Below are positions 47,158 through 57,810 of a stretch of DNA of 64,000 nucleotides, one piece after another. The stretch comes from Neomonachus schauinslandi. Its lineage: Eukaryota > Chordata > Mammalia > Carnivora > Phocidae. The stretch covers positions 70,087,108 through 70,151,107 of the forward strand of contig NC_058404.1 of the NCBI RefSeq assembly GCF_002201575.2, in the 5' to 3' direction. Position 1 is the stretch's first letter, and each line of letters starts with the position of its first letter. Both the position numbers and the translations under genes were made by a program. The notes beneath the pieces are model-generated. The model saw only the letters and a list, made by a program, of their open reading frames with translations, did not search any database and was not told the DNA's origin.

Positions 47158-47901
47158 CCATCTTATTATACCTGTCAGAATGGCTAAAATTAACAACTCA
47201 GGAAATAAGAGATGTTGGTGAGGATGCAGAGAAAGGGGAACCCTCTTACACTTTGGTGGGAATGCAAACTGTGAAAACTGGTGCAGCTACTCTAGAAAAC
47301 AATATGGAGGTTCCTCCAAAAGTTAAAAATAGAACTATCTTATGACCCAGCAATTGCACTACTCTGTATTTATCCAAAGGATATAAAAATACTGATTCGA
47401 AGGGACACATGCACCCCAATGTTTATAGCAGTACTATCAGCAATACTCAAATTATGGAAAAAGCCCAACTGTCCATCGACTGATGAATGGAACACTACTC
47501 AGCTATCAAAAAGAATGAAATCTTGCCATTTGCAATGATGTGGGTGGAGCTAGAGTGTATTATACTAAGCAAAATAAGTCTGTCAGAGAAGGACAAATAC
47601 CATATGATTTCACTCATATGTAGAATTTAAGAAACAAAACAGATGAACATGGGGAAGGGAAGGAAAAATAAAATAAGATAAAAACAGTGAGGAAAGCAAA
47701 CCATAAGAGACTCTTAACTATAGGAAACAAACTGAGGGTTTCTGAAAGGGAGATGTGTGGGAGATGGGCTAAATGGGTGATGGGCATTAAGGAGGGCACT
47801 TGCTGTGATGAGCACTGAGTATTATATGTAAGTGATGAATCACTAAATTCTACTCCTGAAACTAATACTACATTATGTTAACTAACTGGAATTTAAATAC
47901 A
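47158..47901 (+). mobile_element. 5'-truncated L1 3' end, plus strand
   Basis: Begins within ORF2 (CCTGTCAGAATGGCTAAAATTAAC), runs through the C-terminus and 3' UTR, and ends TGGAATTTAAATACA at about 47901. A further 22 bp and an A8 run follow before a possible target repeat AAAATCCAA (47149-47157 and about 47928-47936). Diverged, with broken frames. Confidence 0.88.
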
Positions 47902-48257
47902 ATCTTGGAAGTTCACCTACTGGAAAAAAAATCCAATAGATCTATTCCATTTTTGTCTTCTCCATAGGACTTGTTCCCATCTGTGTCACCTTGTTAGAAT
48001 TTCATAATCTATTCTCATTCTTGTAGGATAAGGACACATGACACTGTATGGTGTTAATGAGTCTATTAGTCTATAACAAAGTTAATACAAGAGATACAAC
48101 TGAAGAACAAGAAGGAGGGAGGAAATTCAGATGCAAGAATGATATACTTTAGTTCAAGCTAGAGGGGAAATGTGCTTCAATATTTATATTTGCTCCAATT
48201 CTTAGAAAATATCCTCGATGATTTTTGTTTTGTTTTTTTTTTTAGTTTTCAATTTGT

Positions 48258-50704
48258 CTTTTTTTTTAATTTTATTATGTTATATTAGTCACCATACGAT
48301 ACATCATTAGTTTTTGATGTGGTGATCCATGATCCATTGTTTTCGTATAACACCCAGTGCTCCATGCAGTACGTGCCCTCCTTAATACCCATCACTAGGC
48401 TAACCCATCCCCCACCCCCCTCCCCTCTAAAACCCTGTTTGTTTCTCAGAGTCCATAGTCTCTCATGGTTCATCTCTCTCTCCAATTCCCCCTCCCCATT
48501 TTTCCCTCCCTTCTCCTAATGTCCTCCATGCTATTCCTTATGTTCCACAAATAAGCGAAACCATATGATAAATGACTTTCTCTGCTTATTTCACTCGGCA
48601 TAATCTCCTCCAGTCCTATCCATGTTGATGTAAAAGTTGGGTATTCATCTTTTCTGATGGCTGAGTAATACTCCTTTGTATATATGGACCACAATTCTTT
48701 AGCCATTCATCTGTTGAAGGGCATCTCAGCTCTTCCCACAGTTTGGCTATTGCAGACATTGCTGCTATGAACATTGGGGTGCATATGGCCCTTCTTTTCA
48801 CTACATCTGTGTCTTTGGGGTAAATACCCAGTAGTGCAATTGCTGGGTCATAGGGTAGCTCTATTTTTAAATTTTTGAGGAACCTCCACACTGTTTTCCA
48901 AAGTGGCTGTACCAACTTGCATTCCCACCAACAGTGTAAGAGGGTTCCCCTTTCTCCACAACCTCTCCAACATTTGTTGTTTCTTTCCCTGTCCATTTTG
49001 GCCATTCTAACTGGTGTAAGGGGGTATCTCAATGTGGTTAGGATTTGGATTTCCCTGATGGCTAATGACGATGAACATTTTTTCATGTGTCTGTTAGCCA
49101 TTTGTATATCTTCTTCAGAGAAGTGTTTTTTCACATCTTCTGCCCACTTTTTGACTTGATTATTTGTTTTTTGGGTGTTGAGTTTGAGAAGTTCTTTCTA
49201 GATCTTGGATACCAGCCCTTTATCTGTAGTGTCATTTGCAAATATCTTCTCCCATTCTGTGGGTTGCCTCTTTGTTTTGTTGACTGTTTCCTTTGCTGTG
49301 CAGAAGCTTTTTATCTTGATGGAGACCCAAAAGTTCATTTTTGCTTTTGTTTCCCTAGCTGTTGGAGATGTATCTTGAAAGAAGTTGCTGTGGCCGATGT
49401 CGAAGAGGTTATTGCCTACGTTCTCCTCTAGGATTTTGATGGATTCCTGTCTCACATTGAGGTCTCTCATCCACTTTGAGTTTATCTTTGTAAATGGTGT
49501 TAGAGAATGGTCGAGTTTCATTCTTCTGCATGTGGCTGTCCACTTTTCCCAGCACCATTTATTGAAGAGACTGTCTTTTTTCCATTGCATGTTTTTTCCT
49601 GCTTTGTCAAAGATTATTTGACCATAGAGTTGAGGGTCCATACCTGGGTTCTCTATTCTGTTCCATTGGTCTGTATGTCTGTTTTTGTGCCAGTACCATG
49701 CTGTCTTGGTGATTACAGCTTTGTAATATAGCTTGAAATCGGGCAACGTGATGCCCCCAGCTTTGTTTTTCTTTTTCAACATCTCCTTGGTGCTTCGGGG
49801 TCTTTTCTGATTCCATACAAATTTTAGGATTGTTTGTTCCAGCACTTTGAAAAATGTCATTGGAGTTTTGATCGCGATGGCATTGAAGGTATAGATTGCT
49901 CTGGGTAGCATAGACATTTTAACAATGTTTATTCTTCTGATCCATGAGCATGGAATATTTTTCCATCTTTTTGTGTCTTCTTCAATTTCTTTCATGAGTG
50001 TTTTGTAGTTCCTAGAGTATAGATCCTTTACCTCTTTGGTTATGTTTATTCCAAGGTATCTTACGGTTTTTGGTGCTATTGTAAATGGAATCGTTTCTCT
50101 AATTTCTCTTTCTACAGTTGCATTGTTAGTGTATAAGAAAGCAACTGATTTCTGTGCATTGATTTTGTATCCTGCCCCATTACTGAATTGCTGGATGAGT
50201 TCTAGTAATTTGGGGGTAGAGTCTTTTGGGTTTTCCACATAAAGTATCACGTCGTCTGCAAAAAGAGAGAGTTTGACTTCTTCTTTGCCAATTTGAATAC
50301 CTTTTATTTCTTTTTGTTCTCTGATTGCTGTTGCTAGGACTTCTAGTACTATATTGAACAATAGTGGTGAGAGTGGGCATCCTTGAGGTGTTCCTGATCT
50401 TAAGGGAAAGATCCCAGCTTTTCCCCATTGAGGATGATATTCTCTGTGGGTTTTTCATAGATGAAACTTGAGGAATGTTCCCTCTATCCCTATACTCTGG
50501 AGAGTTTTAATCAGGAAAGGATGTTGTATTTTGTCAAATGCTTTTTCTGCATCAATGAGAGGACCATATGGTTCTTCTCCCTCCTCTTATTAATGTGTTG
50601 TATCATATTAATTGATTGCAAATGTTGAACCACTCTTGCATCACGGGGTAAATCCCACTTGGTCCTGGTGGATGATTCTTTTAATGTATTGTTGGATCCT
50701 ATTA
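48258..50704 (-). mobile_element. Younger 5'-truncated L1 (ORF2 and 3' UTR), minus strand
   Basis: The longest and best-preserved L1 piece. On the minus strand it enters in the RT fingers (about 50704) and runs through RT, the C-terminal domain and the 3' UTR to a poly(A) at about 48258. The CpG-poor, low-divergence reading suggests a moderately recent event. The 5' end stops abruptly against unique sequence at about 50705. No target duplication found, and T-rich sequence left of 48258 may be part of a longer impure tail. Confidence 0.92.
49198..50361 (-). pseudogene. L1 ORF2 reverse transcriptase fragment (387 codons open)
   Basis: ORF2p nicks target DNA and copies L1 RNA into the nick. This open stretch holds the RT palm with the catalytic FADD motif at 50251-50262, the thumb, and much of the C-terminal region. 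The preceding GTPQGCPLS motif is present at about 50370-50410, but a one-base frame change near 50405 cuts it from the upstream frame. A TAG at 49198-49200 ends the frame where the family continues; the next piece (48616-49134) includes the cysteine-containing C-terminus (NNKCWRGCGERGTLLHCWWEC). Another frame change lies near 48655. With no 5' part, it cannot make a working protein. Confidence 0.88.
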
Positions 50705-51021
50705 GGTAGGCAACACAGTCATCCAGTCCAGGGAGATAGATATTGTTTGTTCAATGAGAACAAATAGCTAAAGCTGGATTTGAAAAACATAATAAGCATT
50801 GCATCATATTATGTTGTGGGCTTAATAAAATAGGATAATAATTTATTGATAAAAAGACAAAATAAACAATAAAAATTTACTTTACCTGAACCCTGATTCT
50901 CTTTTTGAGTATTTTTACTTATCCACTTCTGCCACACACTAAATGATGTTTTCCTGAGGTAACTTTATATTTTAACTCCAATACTGTGTGTTCTTTTGCA
51001 TTATATTCCATCAAGCATTGT
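50705..51021. other. Unique DNA, no gene seen
   Basis: About 315 bp between the L1 5' break and the next SINE. Nothing recognised. Confidence 0.4.
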
Positions 51022-51033
51022 ATGGAACATTTT

Positions 51034-51202
51034 TAAAGATTTATTTATTTATTTGAGAGAGAGGGAAAGTGGGGCAGAGGGAGGGAGAGAGAGTCCCAAG
51101 CCGACTCCATGTAGAGCACAGAGCCCAACACCGGGAGATCCTGACCTGAGCCGAAACCAAGAGTCGGAAGCTCAACCGACTGTGCCATCCAGGCACTTCC
51201 AC
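51034..51202 (-). mobile_element. CanSINE (shorter variant), minus strand
   Basis: TTTAAAGATTTATTTATTTATTTG, GAGGGAAAGTGGGGCAGAGGG, TCCTGACCTGAGCCGAAACC, end CATCCAGGCAC. Flanks ATGGAACATTTT (51022-51033) and ATGGAACGTTTT (51203-51214), one mismatch. About 30 bp shorter than usual in the middle. Confidence 0.9.
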
Positions 51203-51509
51203 ATGGAACGTTTTATTAAACCCTTCAGTCACTTACCATGATCCATACATACTTATTGTTCACCAGTGTTTCCTTTCTGCCTCATCTCTCCCATTTTAAA
51301 GTGTCTTCTGACTTATTTATTATAATTCTTACTTGAGTATTTTTTTTCTATAAATAATGAAGTTCCTAGAAACTTTAGGTATAGGTAGAAAAAATTCATG
51401 AAGTATAAATGATCACTCCCATGTTTCTGATTCGGACATCAGCATGAATAAAGGGAACACAGGAAAAAAATCGTGTTTAGAAAAACAGTGGATTTAGTCT
51501 AGGGCATAT

Positions 51510-51723
51510 CAGTCATTCTCAACTGAAGTGATTTTTCCCCCCTCAGGAGACACTCAACAATGTCTGGAAACATTTTTGGTTATAACAACTGAGAGGTATG
51601 CTACTGGCATCCAGTGTGTAGAGGACAGATACAGTGCTAAACATCCTACAAGGCACAGGACAACCTCCACTCATCAAAAAAAAATTATCGAAATGCCAAG
51701 ATTGCCAAGATTTAGAAACACTG
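51510..51723 (+). mobile_element. MER5A-like hAT-Charlie MITE
   Basis: Starts CAGTCATTCTCAACTGAAG and ends TTTAGAAACACTG, with the characteristic interior CAATGTCTGGAAACATTTTTGG, GCTACTGGCATCCAGTG and CTAAACATCCTACAAGGCACAGG. About 214 bp, nearly full length. Non-autonomous, mobilised long ago by a Charlie-type hAT transposase; shared across placental mammals. Confidence 0.88.
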
Positions 51724-54700
51724 GTTTATTCTGAGGTAACTGGAGAAGTCCAGTATGAGATCTGATACACTTATCTGAAGCTCAAGGGAGAGACTTGGTA
51801 AGAAACTGTATCTGTGGAATTGTTAGAAAAGCTCCTGCAGTAATTGAGTCCTTCCTTATTTTCATGTAATACTTTGTAAATGTTTATTGGCAATTCTGTG
51901 CCCTAGTCTAGATTGTGAAATCACTCGATTGATGAATAGGTTTTGAAGAAACATTCTGCTCTTCAAATATATTTTCCCTTTAGGTTTGTTTTGAAATAGC
52001 AACAAATGACAGTTCTTCAAAGAGCTTTGAAAGAGGGTACATAAAATCATGAAAATTGATAGTGCAATACAAGGCATAATTATTGAGCATTTAAGTGAAT
52101 GATATTTGCAAGTATATGATTATTTTGCTCCTGGCATCAAAAAATCCATTTTTCCTGAGAGAAATCGTTATCATTTTCACCATATTCTATTTTCTATTGA
52201 ATCAGAAGGGGGGAAATACTTGTAAATGCTTTAAAGGAATAATCCTGTCAACATGCAATCATGATTTCCTTTGTACATGATGTTCATTCATGGTAAAATA
52301 ATTTGATTTGAGTCTTCAAGAGCTAGCCAAAAAGAGAATGTTGAGATGCAGCACACTCTTCTAATTCATTTCACATAATGCTCCTGTTGGAAGTCAGGCT
52401 CTTTATGTAGATTTCTGCAGTTTTTCCCTAGTGAAAAATCTACTTTATCATTCCCATCAGATGTTATCTGCTCAGAAGTTTTCGGCGTGTGGGTGATTGT
52501 TTTCTCGCATATACAACAATAAACAGCTCCTTCAAGACTTTGTTGTCCTCATTACTTTGTTCACCCCACTGTGTGAAAATAGACATGTTTGTTGCCTTTC
52601 AGAAGCTCAAACACTTTTGAAAAAAAAAAAAATCCCTGAAAGAGAAGTGTGCCATCCTGATGCTGCCTCATCCTGGGCCCCAAACTCTTCTAGAAAAGGC
52701 CCTTTATTAGGGAAAAAGCAAGAAGACATAGAAAGAAATCAGAGCCATTTCTTACAAAAGTTAGTCTCAGAAAATTCTCTTAGAATAACCCTTGATATAT
52801 TTAATAGAACTCTTGTTTTTATTTGATCTACTTCATTGATCTTCATCTTAGAGTCAAATTAAATCAATTTGTGCTTTAGAAAATAATCAAAGATTTGTTC
52901 AAAGATTTCCGGACAAGGCTATCCATGGTGTGCATGTGTGCACACATGTACCACACAACATAATCTAAATATCTAACAATAAATAAGAGAATAAAAAAGT
53001 AAAATAGAAAATTCTTCAACTATTTTATAATTTGTGTCTATATAGTTCTAAATTAACTTTTACAGATGTATAATATACAAAGGTGGCAAGTTATAAGTAT
53101 ACTTCTCATGAATTACCATAAAGTACATTCCTATAACCACAACTTGGGAAAAACTTGGTTATGAACCAGTATTTTTAATATAAGAATTCACCATCTTTAT
53201 ATGGAGTGTACAATTTGTAAAGCAGATTTTATTTTTCCTGTCTAATTTTGTAAAGTTATCTTTCTTTTCCTGTTGTCTTAATTTTCCTAGTTAATCAAAT
53301 TACTGTTTTCTTGTTTTTCCTATCTGAGGAATTTTTTCCGTCCTTTGCAGTTCCATTAGTGGTTTCCTTACTTTTCTATGCTTCGTTACCAAATGCATAT
53401 ACACCAAGCACAAGTATCTTTATCTTTCTGTAAATAATGTAATCCAAGCGACTAGCATAGTAGGCACTCAATAAACATGTATAGAATTAATTAATATATC
53501 ACTGTTACTAAATAATTCCAAAATACCAACTATTTTGCCTCACCAAAAAGCTCTATTCTCTTCATTCCCTCCTGGAATGCATTTATTTTGCCATTTTTGC
53601 CAACCACCAGATTATGCTTTTGCTGAGGTGACTTTATACTTCTACTCTCGATTGCTATTCTACTTTGCATTATGTTCCATCTGCATGAAGCATCTTTATG
53701 TAACATATTGTTACACCACTCTAGTCACTAAGATGATCCATATATTCACTGCTCACCAGTATTTCTGACTTCATCTGAGCCATCCTAAAGAGTCTTGATT
53801 AATTCACTATAATCATTATTTGGATATTTCCTTCTGGGGGTGAGATAGTCTGCAAGTCTCTGTACAAGTAAATCTCTATCTCCTTCCCTGTGCTGATAAA
53901 TGCTATCTTGGCTGGAAATAGGATCTTTGGGTGGTACCCTTTATCTATCAGTAGCCTCTAATTCTCTCCCCCAGCATTCTTCCAGCTTCCAGAGATGCCA
54001 AAGAGAAGTCTGATGCCAAACTAATTCCTGTTTCCTTTTTAACTAGCTTCCTTTGTCTGAAAACTTGTAACATCTTTTTAGTCATGGACTTCATGAATTT
54101 TATCAGAATAAACATCAATCCTGCTTAAGATGAAATTTTCCTCTTTTCCAATTTTTAACTTTTTCCTTCAGGTTTCTTATTTTTTTCTTTTGAGTCATTA
54201 TGGATCCATTTTACAAGTCCATATCTTTACCCTCATGAATTCCATTTCTTTGCATTTTTCTGTTTGAGATACTTCTATTTTATCTTCTTGATTACTTTTT
54301 CCAGGTCTCAACTGTGAAACTAGTCCTTTAATAATTTCTGAAATTGTAATATTCAAAAGTAATATAATATTTTGTTTTCCAGTAGTCTTGGTTTCTATAA
54401 TCAAATCTCCTAAGATAGTTTACTTGCTTATTTATTAAGTTCTAGCCTGCCTTTTCCAGCAAATCTAAATCACTAAGAATGGAATGTTTTGCTTGTTGGT
54501 CCTCTGTCTAGTTGCTGAGTATTCCTCACTCAATTATTTTTTCCTTACCTATTTAAGAATTCATATTCAGATTTATGTTGGCTTTATCCAAAATAACAGC
54601 AAGTCTGAATTTACTCAGTAATCTGGCAATGGACCTTCCCATTCTCCCCCATGCACATAAAACTTCCCTATCAGCCTCAGGAATAGGAAAGATTCAGACA

Positions 54701-55654
54701 CAGGGTCAAATTCTCAGCAGCCACTCAGCCCAGAGACTACAGATCCTCCCAGGATCATTGACACAGGCTAGAAGCTGTTTCCTCTGAGAGTCCATGAGAG
54801 TGAGAGTACCAAGCTTTCTACAGACAGACTCTGTGCAAATCTCATTGTTGCTGCTAAACTTCTTCACTGCTGATCACTAAGCTCCCTTCGGCCCAGAAAG
54901 GAGTAAGATCATTCAGTGCCTTTTCCTCTGTAGTACCCTGTTCTCAAACCTCACAGCCCTGATTGGCTGCCCCAACTCCGCTTATTAGAAATGAGGTGGG
55001 GTGGTGGCAAGACTGGAATTGGATGAGGAGCGCAACAAGCTCACATTCAAGCAAATACCTTTCCAGACTCTTTCTCAATGTATTAAAATGATCACTTACA
55101 CCTTCGTTATGAGAAAAAAAAAATAAAGTGTGATTTTATTGTTGTTGCAATAATGACAGTTTTACAGGAAAACGTTATGCTACATAAGGGGAAATATTCA
55201 GGATTTGGCTTAACATGGCTAGCATTATTTCTTTAAATTATTCTAATACATTCAAATGGAATTCTTAAGCTTCATAGTAAGATTAGTATTATGCCTCTTA
55301 AGCAGAATAGAATTAAAATGTGCTAATTGTTCTATGTCCTTACTAAAATAAGAATCATTTGTTTCACTACCAATAAAAACAAAATAATGAAAAAAAATCC
55401 TTTGAGTCAGGACAGATGCCAGGGAGAGTAACAATGGCACAATATTCTAAATACAAGAAGATGGCTCTAAAGCAGATTTCAGTATTTGCCTCTTATTATT
55501 CATTTTACTATATGTGGCATAATGGTTTGGAAACAGAGATGATCCTCCAGTTGTTTAAACTGTTTGAAAGAGTTCAGTAATATCTTCATAAAATAGAGAT
55601 CCTGTAAATGAATCTAGGACAAAGCTAAATATACCTCCAATTTTCAGTATTGAG
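51724..55654. other. Long repeat-poor stretch, no clear gene
   Basis: Nearly 4 kb without a SINE. A MIR-like tail may lie at 53450-53490 (CATAGTAGGCACTCAATAAA). The part at about 53880-54420 resembles the ancient L1/HAL1 ORF1-upstream class on the minus strand, weakly. 54890-55020 is a little more GC-rich and has a CCAAT-like GATTGGCTG at 54961. The 109-codon frame 52497-52826 is unassigned. Confidence 0.4.
53450..53490 (+). mobile_element. Possible MIR 3' tail
   Basis: GCATAGTAGGCACTCAATAAACATGTA fits the conserved end of MIR SINEs. The body upstream is not recognisable, so this is weak. Confidence 0.3.
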
Positions 55655-55671
55655 ACAATATCACAATATAT

Positions 55672-55870
55672 ATTTTAAAGATTTTATTTATCAATTTGAG
55701 AGAGAAAGCATACCCACAGGCCAGTGGGGGAGGAGCAGATGGAGAAGGACAAGTAGACTCCCCATTGAGCTGCGAGCAGGAGCCTGACTTGAGGCTCTAT
55801 CCCACAACCCTGAGAGCATAACCTGAGTCAAGAGTAGGTTGCTTAACGGACTGAGCCACCCAGGTTCCCC
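55672..55870 (-). mobile_element. CanSINE, minus strand
   Basis: TTTTAAAGATTTTATTTATCAATTTG, GGAGGAGCAGATGGAGAAGG body, end CACCCAGGTTCCCC. Probable duplication ACAATATCACAATAT (55655-55669) and ACAATATTATAATAT (55872-55886), two mismatches. More diverged than most, so older. Confidence 0.9.
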
Positions 55871-56195
55871 AACAATATTATAATATTAACACTTGTTGAA
55901 GACCAAAGATCAATGTAGTAATGAAGAGGAATATTACCCAGAGCGGGTCCATACCGGCAGGCCCCAGAAGATGGAAAGTTACTAGGAATAGCAAGAGATA
56001 AGCAGAAACCCCACTGGGAGCAAGAGATAACCAGCTGCTTCTGCTTCTGCAGACGGGTGTCCCAACACGAGCTTCCCGCAATGCCCTAACCGCTGCCCTT
56101 ACCACTGTTCTTGCCTATAGCAACCCCTCTCCTCAAATTAAACCCACCCACCTGCAGTCAGCACAGCCCTTGGAACCTGACCCCCTGCACTGCCC

Positions 56196-56203
56196 TATAA
56201 AAG
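56196..56203 (+). promoter_or_regulatory. TATA box of the solo LTR
   Basis: TATAAAAG preceded by CTGCC and followed by CTCTGTAACCCC. Start site expected about 25-30 bp downstream, near 56228. It could in principle drive transcription into the sequence to the right. Confidence 0.7.
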
Positions 56204-56269
56204 CTCTGTAACCCCTCTGCCCGGGACCCAGAATTTCAAGCGCAAGCTCGTCTTGGTTCTCCGGCATAA

Positions 56270-56275
56270 AATAAA
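56270..56275 (+). terminator. Poly(A) signal of the solo LTR
   Basis: AATAAA within CATAAAATAAACCCGAG; would direct 3' end formation of LTR-started or viral transcripts. Confidence 0.7.
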
Positions 56276-56345
56276 CCCGAGTTCTCTCCTACTCCTCCGA
56301 GTGTCGCTTGGTTTCTCCCGAGTCTGATTTTTATTTTCTGCAACA

Positions 56346-56786
56346 GTAAAGGAAAAATAATAACACACTTAGGACACCACTGTGTTTATACTTCAATAAT
56401 TAAAACTAATCTTTGATTTATGAATACAATATAGCTTCTATTTTTAGAAAGAATACTGTATTGGAGTTGAGTAAACCAGTAAGTGATCATTTTTAACAAC
56501 TTAATTATTTTCTCAAAATAGAGAGATTAGTAATATTATCTTGTAGTAATATTTCTTAGGCTTTACTTGAAAAATTAAAAGCTTTGTAAACATTTAAAAT
56601 TTCATATTTAACCCGCGTAAGTGTACTTTAGAGCTACGATTCTTCAGCATACACATAATACAACATATCAGTGAATTTATACAACATCATACATAAATAA
56701 CACAAGAAGTTACAATCCCCCCCAAAAAAAATCTTAACCCCCAGCCATCTTTTCCTAGTTTGTATTTGTAAGTCGGTTATGTAGAG
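56346..56786. other. Unique DNA, no gene seen
   Basis: About 440 bp of AT-rich sequence between the solo LTR and a split MITE. Confidence 0.4.
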
Positions 56787-57118
56787 CAAAGTTTCTCAAA
56801 CTGTAATGCACACGTGATCACCCAGCACCTTTTTAAAACATAGATTCTTGGGGCGCCTGGGTGGCTCAGTTGGTTAAACGACTGGCTTCGGCTCAGGTCA
56901 TGATCCTGGAGTCCTGGGATCGAGTCCTGCATCGGGCTCTCTGCTCAGCAAGGGGTCTGCTTCTCCATCTGACCCTCTTCCCTCTCGTGCTCTCTGTCTC
57001 TCATTCTCTCTCTCTCAAATAAATAAATAAAATCTTTAAAAAAAAAAAAAAGATTCTTATCCTAACAAGTTCCCAGGTGATGTGGATACTACTGGTTCAT
57101 GAACCATTCTTTTCAAAA
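56787..57118. mobile_element. hAT-Charlie-type MITE split by a SINE
   Basis: Left part CAAAGTTTCTCAAACTGTAATGCACACGTGATCACC (56787 on); right part CAAGTTCCCAGGTGATGTGGATACTACTGG (57065 on), ending near TTTTCAAAAC. These are the two ends of a MER-type Charlie MITE, separated by the CanSINE at 56850-57050. Exact family not assigned. Confidence 0.65.
56850..57050 (+). mobile_element. CanSINE inside MITE, plus strand
   Basis: Head GGGGCGCCTGGGTGGCTCAG, CATGATCCTGGAGTCC subtype, tail AAATAAATAAATAAAATCTTT and A15. Duplication AGATTCTT at 56842-56849 and 57051-57058. Confidence 0.95.
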
Positions 57119-57345
57119 CAGAGGACCTTTTGATCCCACTAAATATGACTGAACTCAATGTTCACCAAGGTAAAACTGGTAGTTTAGGACTATGAAATGT
57201 GTAACTAGCAGCCTTTATGTATAAGCACTGTATTTATTTGAGTTTTGAAAGAAATAGTCCGGAGCCAAGAGTAAATAGTCGATCTAAGTCATTCTAACCT
57301 CTTCCTCATTGCAGCTAATGAACAAAAAGAGCAGGACATTAATTT
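57119..57345. other. Unique DNA
   Basis: About 225 bp without features before the SINE pair. Confidence 0.4.
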
Positions 57346-57360
57346 AAAAACCGGAGTGGA

Positions 57361-57576
57361 GGGCGCCTGGGTGGCTCAGTTGGTTGGGCGACTGCCTTCG
57401 GCTCAGGTCATGATCCTGGAGTCCCGGGATCGAGTCCCGCATCGGGCTCCTTGCTCGGCGAGGAGTCGGCTTCTCCCTCTGACCCTCCCCCCCTCATGCT
57501 CTCTCTCTCTCATTCTCTCTCTCTCAAATAAATAAATAAAATCTTAAAAAAAAATAAATAAAATAAATAAATAAAT
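57361..57576 (+). mobile_element. CanSINE, first of a same-site pair, plus strand
   Basis: Head GGGCGCCTGGGTGGCTCAG, subtype with CATGATCCTGGAGTCCCGGG and CTGACCCTCCCCCC, tail of AAATAAATAAAATC plus impure (AAAT)n. Bounded by AAAAACCGGAGTGGA at 57346-57360 and 57577-57591. Different subtype from its downstream neighbour. Confidence 0.97.
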
Positions 57577-57591
57577 AAAAACCGGAGTGGA

Positions 57592-57795
57592 GGGGCGCCT
57601 GGGTGGCTCAGTCGTTAAGCGTCTGCCTTCGGCTCAGGTCATGATCCCAGGGTCCTGGGATCAAGCCCCACATCGGGCTCCCTGCTTGGCGGGAAGCCTG
57701 CTTCTCCCTCTCCCACTCCCCCTGCTTGTGTTCCCTCCCTCTCACTGTGCCTCTCTGTCAAATAAATAAAATCTTTAAACAAAATAAAATAAAAT
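57592..57795 (+). mobile_element. CanSINE, second of a same-site pair, plus strand
   Basis: Head GGGGCGCCTGGGTGGCTCAGTCG, subtype with CATGATCCCAGGGTCCTGGG and CTCCCACTCCCCCTGCTTGTG, (AAAAT)n tail. Bounded by AAAAACCGGAGTGGA at 57577-57591 and 57796-57810, sharing the middle copy with the upstream SINE. Confidence 0.97.
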
Positions 57796-57810
57796 AAAAA
57801 CCGGAGTGGA

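Larger units (their letters stand above)
55894..56345 (+). mobile_element. Solo LTR of a gammaretrovirus-like (ERV1) endogenous retrovirus
   Basis: A 452-bp unit with TGTTG...CAACA inverted termini. It has a TATA box TATAAAAG (56196-56203), a poly(A) signal AATAAA (56270-56275) about 70 bp downstream, and a U5 part with GTTTCTCCCGAGTCTGA. This order (U3, TATA, R, poly(A), U5) is diagnostic of an LTR. It still holds CpGs and is more GC-rich than its surroundings. No internal viral genes flank it, so it is probably a solo LTR left by recombination. No 4-6 bp target repeat is evident. Confidence 0.85.

Noticed and set aside
48226..48257. T-rich stretch left of the L1 at 48258 as a separate retroposed tail
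   Set aside because: Could simply be an impure, extended L1 poly(A); no second element adjoins it.
52497..52826. 109-codon plus-strand frame
   Set aside because: Contains an A13 tract coding for Lys and has no recognisable domain; start and neighbours give no support.
54955..54975. CCAAT-like GATTGGCTG in a slightly GC-richer patch, possible promoter
   Set aside because: No TATA, CpG cluster or downstream exon; a single short motif is expected by chance.
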